A stretch of DNA of 64,000 bases, taken from the NCBI RefSeq assembly GCF_019091135.1, contig NZ_JAGXJW010000024.1, positions 1 through 64,000 of the forward strand, in the 5' to 3' direction. Below are positions 60,607 to 64,000 of this stretch, piece after piece; positions within the stretch are counted from its first letter, which is position 1; the number at the start of each line of letters is the position of its first letter. Position numbers and translations under genes: made by a program. The notes under the pieces are model-generated. The model ran no database searches. It was not told where the DNA came from and saw only the letters and a program-made list of their open reading frames with translations. Source of the stretch: Cohnella sp. GbtcB17. Its GTDB lineage: Bacteria; Bacillota; Bacilli; Paenibacillales; Paenibacillaceae.

Positions 60607-62883
60607 TTATCGATTATGGCTCCGCCTGAACTCGCTCGGCGTCAGGCCCGTGTACCGCTTGAACACGCGGTTGAACGAGGCGACGGTGTAGTAGCCGACG
60701 AGCGAAGCGATCTCCTGGATGAGCAGGTCGGTATCCCGCAGCATCTGGCTCGCTTTGTTGATGCGCACAGTCAGGATGTAGTCGCTGAGATTCGTGCCCG
60801 TCTTTTCCTTGAAATATGTGGACAAATAAGGACCGGTGATGCCGAGCTTGCCCGCGATCGCGTCGAGCGACAGATCTTCGCCGAAGCGCTCCTCCACGTA
60901 TTCCATGACAAACTTCGTGATGATGTCGGTCTCGGACTTTTTGGCCCTTACGGCTTCGGCCGACTTCGTCAGAAACTTCTCGAAGAACGCCTTGTATTGC
61001 TCCAGTGTGTAACAGCTCTTCAGTTGATCGTAGGGCGAACCGCCGTCGGCAAAGGTCGTGAACGAGATGTTTTGCGCGTACAAAATTTTGATCGTCCGAT
61101 TGACCACATCTCTGGCGAAGTCCTGAAATTGATGGGCCAGCGCGCCCGCGCGCGCAAGCTGGTCGAGTAGCTGGTTCACGAGCGGCACCGTCACTTCATC
61201 GCAGCCGGCCTGCAGGTTCGCCGTGAGCTCCTGCTCCTCCGAAGGCGCGGGAATCATGAGCGAAGGCTGCGGGACCCATTCGCCGATCACCTGCACGTCT
61301 TCGCCCAGCCTGCGCTGCTTGACCAGGTCGAGGACGTCCTGGTACGTCTCCGCGAAGTCGGCGGAGTGGCTGCGGACGGGGCTGATCGCGATCGTGAAGT
61401 TGCAGTACGGGATATCCGTGCCGAGCATGCGGGCCAGCTCGGCCATATGCTCGTCCTGCCGTTCCGCGCCGCGGTCGTTCTTGACGAACAGGATGGACAG
61501 GATCTGGTCCTTCTCCAGCTGGAAGGTCAAGGAATCGTCGTACCGGCTGGAAAAATGCGCGTCGATCAGCTCCTTGTACATATTGAAGGCGCGTTGCGGC
61601 GCATTCGCAATCTCTTTGGCGAAGCGTTCCTTGAAGTCGATCTGCGACAGCACGAGCCGGTAGTGCGCAGCCGAATCGACGGTCACCGGGAGCTGTTCGC
61701 CGCCGCCGTGAATTTTTTTCAGCTTCTTCATATAAGCGAACTGCTGCAGCAGGTTGTTTTTGGCGAGCAGGTCCTGATGGTATTCGCGGTTGGAGCGCGA
61801 CAGGTCGCTTAACGTGTCGTGCAGCAGGTTGAACTCCTTGATCCGGCTCCCCTCGCCGGCGGGGACGCCGACCGCGCGAAGAGACTGCACGGAGCGGATC
61901 ATGTTCGCGAGCGGATTGTGGAACCGCTTGGAGAACCAATAGGACACGGCAAGGCCGATCAGCACCGACAGCGTGAGCAGCCCCACCATCATCAGGTTCA
62001 GTCTGCTAAGCTGTGCCGCCAGCCCTTTGTCGGATACCTTTTCGATGTACGTGAATCCGGTCTCTCCGCCTGTCCGGTAGAAATAGTAGCTGCCTCCGAT
62101 ATTGACGTAGCCCTTCCCGGTCTTGCCCGCAACCTCCGAGGGAAGCGCAGGACTGTCGCCGGAGGAAAAGAGCGCCTGGCCGCGGCCGTCAACGATAAAA
62201 AACGTGCTGTCCGGCTTCGCCTGGTGAAAGGCCGTATAAATGCGATCGCCGTTCAAAAAAGCGATAAAGGCGAAGTCGTGATCGTAGCCGTTTTTGACCA
62301 GAATGGGCAGCAGCGTTCCGAGCGGCTTGCGCTCGAACGGCGTGACGGAGGCGAACGAGCCGGCCGGGTACACCTTGAAGCTCTCGCCGCCGTCGATCTC
62401 GCGCCGCCAGAAGTCCGCCGTATACGAAGGCTCGTAGTAAAATTTCGAAAACATCGTGTCCGGGTCCCGCGTGCCGTCGCGGTCGATGATAAAGCCGTCG
62501 CCGCGGAAAAAATAGACGATATTGTCCAGGTAGAGAGAAGTATTGTTCAAATCGTGCGCCAGCGACTTCTGCACGTCGACCACGACATCGTATCGTCTCA
62601 TCGGATCGCCGCGCTTCAAAATTTCCGTGTCGTTGTCGAACAGGTAGCCGAGCATGAAGCTCCGAACCAGCTTGATATGCTTTTCGTAATTGGCGGCCGT
62701 CGCGTTCAGATTCAGGCTGCTGTTCAGAATAATCTCGTCCCGGATATTCTGCCTGAAAAAGGTAAAGGCAACCGAATAAATGGATACCAAAAGGAGAATG
62801 ATCGCGATGAAGCTGCCGAACAAGGTGTAGAAAAGAGACATCTGGTTTTTGGCCGTCCCCCGGAATCGCGCCGTCCATTTCAT
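60607..62883 (-). CDS. Membrane-anchored AraC-type regulator with extracellular Cache-like domain
   Basis: 758 residues. Helix 1 (about 17-42), a Cache-like extracellular domain (about 45-295) and helix 2 (about 300-325) are followed by a HAMP-like linker and a long cytoplasmic region. A C-terminal AraC DNA-binding domain ends it (LDAIAGKLGITGPYLSTYFKE; EIASLVGYYTVASFNRVFKR). There is no kinase core, so it is a one-component sensor that would bind DNA while in the membrane, a type common in Paenibacillaceae. AAGGAGT precedes the ATG at 62883. It is divergent from the Gfo/Idh/MocA gene at 63120, its likely target. Confidence 0.9.
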   Translation of the reverse strand: MKWTARFRGTAKNQMSLFYTLFGSFIAIILLLVSIYSVAFTFFRQNIRDEIILNSSLNLNATAANYEKHIKLVRSFMLGYLFDNDTEILKRGDPMRRYDVVVDVQKSLAHDLNNTSLYLDNIVYFFRGDGFIIDRDGTRDPDTMFSKFYYEPSYTADFWRREIDGGESFKVYPAGSFASVTPFERKPLGTLLPILVKNGYDHDFAFIAFLNGDRIYTAFHQAKPDSTFFIVDGRGQALFSSGDSPALPSEVAGKTGKGYVNIGGSYYFYRTGGETGFTYIEKVSDKGLAAQLSRLNLMMVGLLTLSVLIGLAVSYWFSKRFHNPLANMIRSVQSLRAVGVPAGEGSRIKEFNLLHDTLSDLSRSNREYHQDLLAKNNLLQQFAYMKKLKKIHGGGEQLPVTVDSAAHYRLVLSQIDFKERFAKEIANAPQRAFNMYKELIDAHFSSRYDDSLTFQLEKDQILSILFVKNDRGAERQDEHMAELARMLGTDIPYCNFTIAISPVRSHSADFAETYQDVLDLVKQRRLGEDVQVIGEWVPQPSLMIPAPSEEQELTANLQAGCDEVTVPLVNQLLDQLARAGALAHQFQDFARDVVNRTIKILYAQNISFTTFADGGSPYDQLKSCYTLEQYKAFFEKFLTKSAEAVRAKKSETDIITKFVMEYVEERFGEDLSLDAIAGKLGITGPYLSTYFKEKTGTNLSDYILTVRINKASQMLRDTDLLIQEIASLVGYYTVASFNRVFKRYTGLTPSEFRRSHNR

Positions 62884-62933
62884 CCGATTACTCCTTTTTT
62901 ACAAATTCGTCGATCGAGCTTTACATAAAATTG

Positions 62934-62963
62934 AGTATAGCCCCGTGTCAGCTGTACGCTCAA
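62934..62963 (-). promoter_or_regulatory. Promoter of the membrane AraC-type gene
   Basis: On the minus strand TTGAGC (62963-62958) and TATACT (62939-62934) are separated by 18 bases, about 50 bases from the start codon. Confidence 0.6.
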
Positions 62964-63119
62964 TACTCTTCGCTTCGGAAACTTATCCTTTTTAACGATT
63001 GCCCGCGAATTCCCCTCACTTTTTAAGATTCGACAAGAACCGTAAAATCCCCTGATGGCGGGCCCGCCGCCGCGCTTGGTATGATGACCGCATTCGAACG
63101 GAGGAGGCGGTCTTACAAA

Positions 63120-64000
63120 ATGGAATATCGCGTGGCCGTGATCGGAGCCGGCATCATCGCAGGCTCGCATCTGAAGGCGCTGCGCAGTATGGATGCGCTC
63201 GCGCCCTGCGCGATCGCGGACATTGCCCGGGATCGGGCGGACGCCCTGGCGGCGGAGCACGGCATCCCGTCCTATGCGGATTACAAAGAGATGCTCGACA
63301 AAGAACGGCCGGATATCGCGGTCGTCACCCTGCCCCATTATTTGCATAAGGAAGCCGCGTGCCTGGCCGCCTCCCTCGGGTGCCATGTCATGCTCGAGAA
63401 GCCGATGGCGATGAGCGTGAGCGAATGCGACGAGATCGTCCACGCCGTGCAAGCGGGCGGGGTGAGGCTGATGGTCGGGCACACGCAGCATTACGATGCG
63501 GCCAATCTCGCGGCCAAAGCCTGGATCGACGGCGGCCGGCTCGGGCGACTGACGATGATCGACGACAGGCGCCACCAACGGTACGACACGCCAACGAGGC
63601 CGGCATGGTTTTTCGAAAAGGCGAAGGCGGGAGGCGGCATTTTGACGAATCTTGGCTCGCATTCGATCGACAAAATTCAGTGGATGACCGGCGAGCGGAT
63701 CGCCAGAGTGACGTCAAGCGTTCTTTATGCGGACATGAGAGGGGATATCGAAGGCGGCGGCTCGGCTTTTCTCGTGACCGAATCGGGCATTCCCGCGACG
63801 CTGTCGCAATCGGGCTACCCGGGCGCCGTTGTCGACGAGACGGAGTTCCGGTTCACCGGCGGCAGCATGAAGCTGCTGACGGGCAGGGGGCTCTGGATCA
63901 GCCAGGGCGGCGATTACGAGCAGGTCGACGTGCCGCGGCAGCCGGATCCGTTCGTCCGCCAGTTCGAGGATCTGCTCGGCGCGATTCGGGAGAACCGCGA
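63120..64000 (+). CDS. Gfo/Idh/MocA-family oxidoreductase, 3' end missing
   Basis: The first 293 codons are present before the window ends; the family is usually 330-390 residues. The N-terminal Rossmann motif AVIGAGIIAGSH, the conserved EKPMA near residue 95, GHTQHY and GGGILTNLGSHSID (catalytic His region) identify it. Members oxidise or epimerise sugars and cyclitols with NAD(P), including 3-keto-sugar formation. GGAGGAGG lies about 11 bases before ATG 63120. It is divergent from the membrane AraC regulator. Substrate unknown. Confidence 0.92.
   Translation, partial: MEYRVAVIGAGIIAGSHLKALRSMDALAPCAIADIARDRADALAAEHGIPSYADYKEMLDKERPDIAVVTLPHYLHKEAACLAASLGCHVMLEKPMAMSVSECDEIVHAVQAGGVRLMVGHTQHYDAANLAAKAWIDGGRLGRLTMIDDRRHQRYDTPTRPAWFFEKAKAGGGILTNLGSHSIDKIQWMTGERIARVTSSVLYADMRGDIEGGGSAFLVTESGIPATLSQSGYPGAVVDETEFRFTGGSMKLLTGRGLWISQGGDYEQVDVPRQPDPFVRQFEDLLGAIRENR

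Overview
The window is a GC-rich, densely coding stretch of a Gram-positive chromosome. It most likely comes from Paenibacillaceae (Cohnella or Paenibacillus type). The inference rests on strong AGGAGG ribosome sites, repeated YesM/YesN-type two-component systems next to LplA/LplB/LplC-type sugar ABC importers, an S-layer-homology glucanase, CcpA-like cre sites and lipoprotein binding proteins with Ser/Ala-rich linkers. I found no rRNA, tRNA, phage or transposase gene. I count 43 genes: two are cut by the window edges and one is interrupted by an in-frame stop.

Layout. 1-1618 (minus): TetR regulator and MMPL exporter, truncated at the left edge. 1814-3772: AraC-type regulator and a short-chain dehydrogenase. 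3923-11644: sugar-uptake system 1, made of a response regulator carrying a TAG stop, a YesM kinase, a block of two tandem-repeat arrays, two MalF/MalG-type permeases and a binding lipoprotein. A shared element (ATCCGTCATC) lies upstream of the sensor and binding-protein genes. 11743-17614: small hypothetical, secreted clan GH-A glycosidase with duplicated C-terminal modules, esterase, AraC regulator, zinc-type dehydrogenase. 17677-24348: uptake system 2 (short response regulator, kinase, LplB/LplC/LplA). 24430-37497: secreted jelly-roll protein, beta-helix polysaccharidase, then a tightly coupled set of GH2, GH29 fucosidase, FAD oxidoreductase and a six-hairpin glycosidase. 37693-45443: LacI regulator, S-layer GH16 glucanase with a cre site, and GH64-CBM56 beta-1,3-glucanase. 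45654-52917: uptake system 3 (LplB/LplC/LplA, kinase, response regulator). 53023-54153: a calcium-motif beta-gamma-crystallin and a third tandem array. 54154-58808: secreted protein, ABC-2 exporter and HK/OmpR pair. 58964-64000: double GNAT protein, small secreted protein, membrane-anchored AraC regulator, and a Gfo/Idh/MocA oxidoreductase cut by the right edge.

How it fits together. The window reads as a polysaccharide-foraging region. Surface and secreted enzymes (GH16, GH64, GH-A, beta-helix) would cut beta-1,3-glucans and probably a fucose-bearing plant or microbial glycan. Three importer sets take up the oligosaccharides, three YesM/YesN systems sense them, and cytoplasmic enzymes (GH2, GH29, six-hairpin GH, FAD oxidoreductase) finish the job. 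The most unusual points are the nonsense-interrupted regulator and its possible conserved site, the FAD oxidoreductase translationally coupled to glycosidases, three unrelated families of tandem arrays (two with palindromic units), and the single-domain beta-gamma-crystallin. No search could be run, so family names rest on motifs read by eye.
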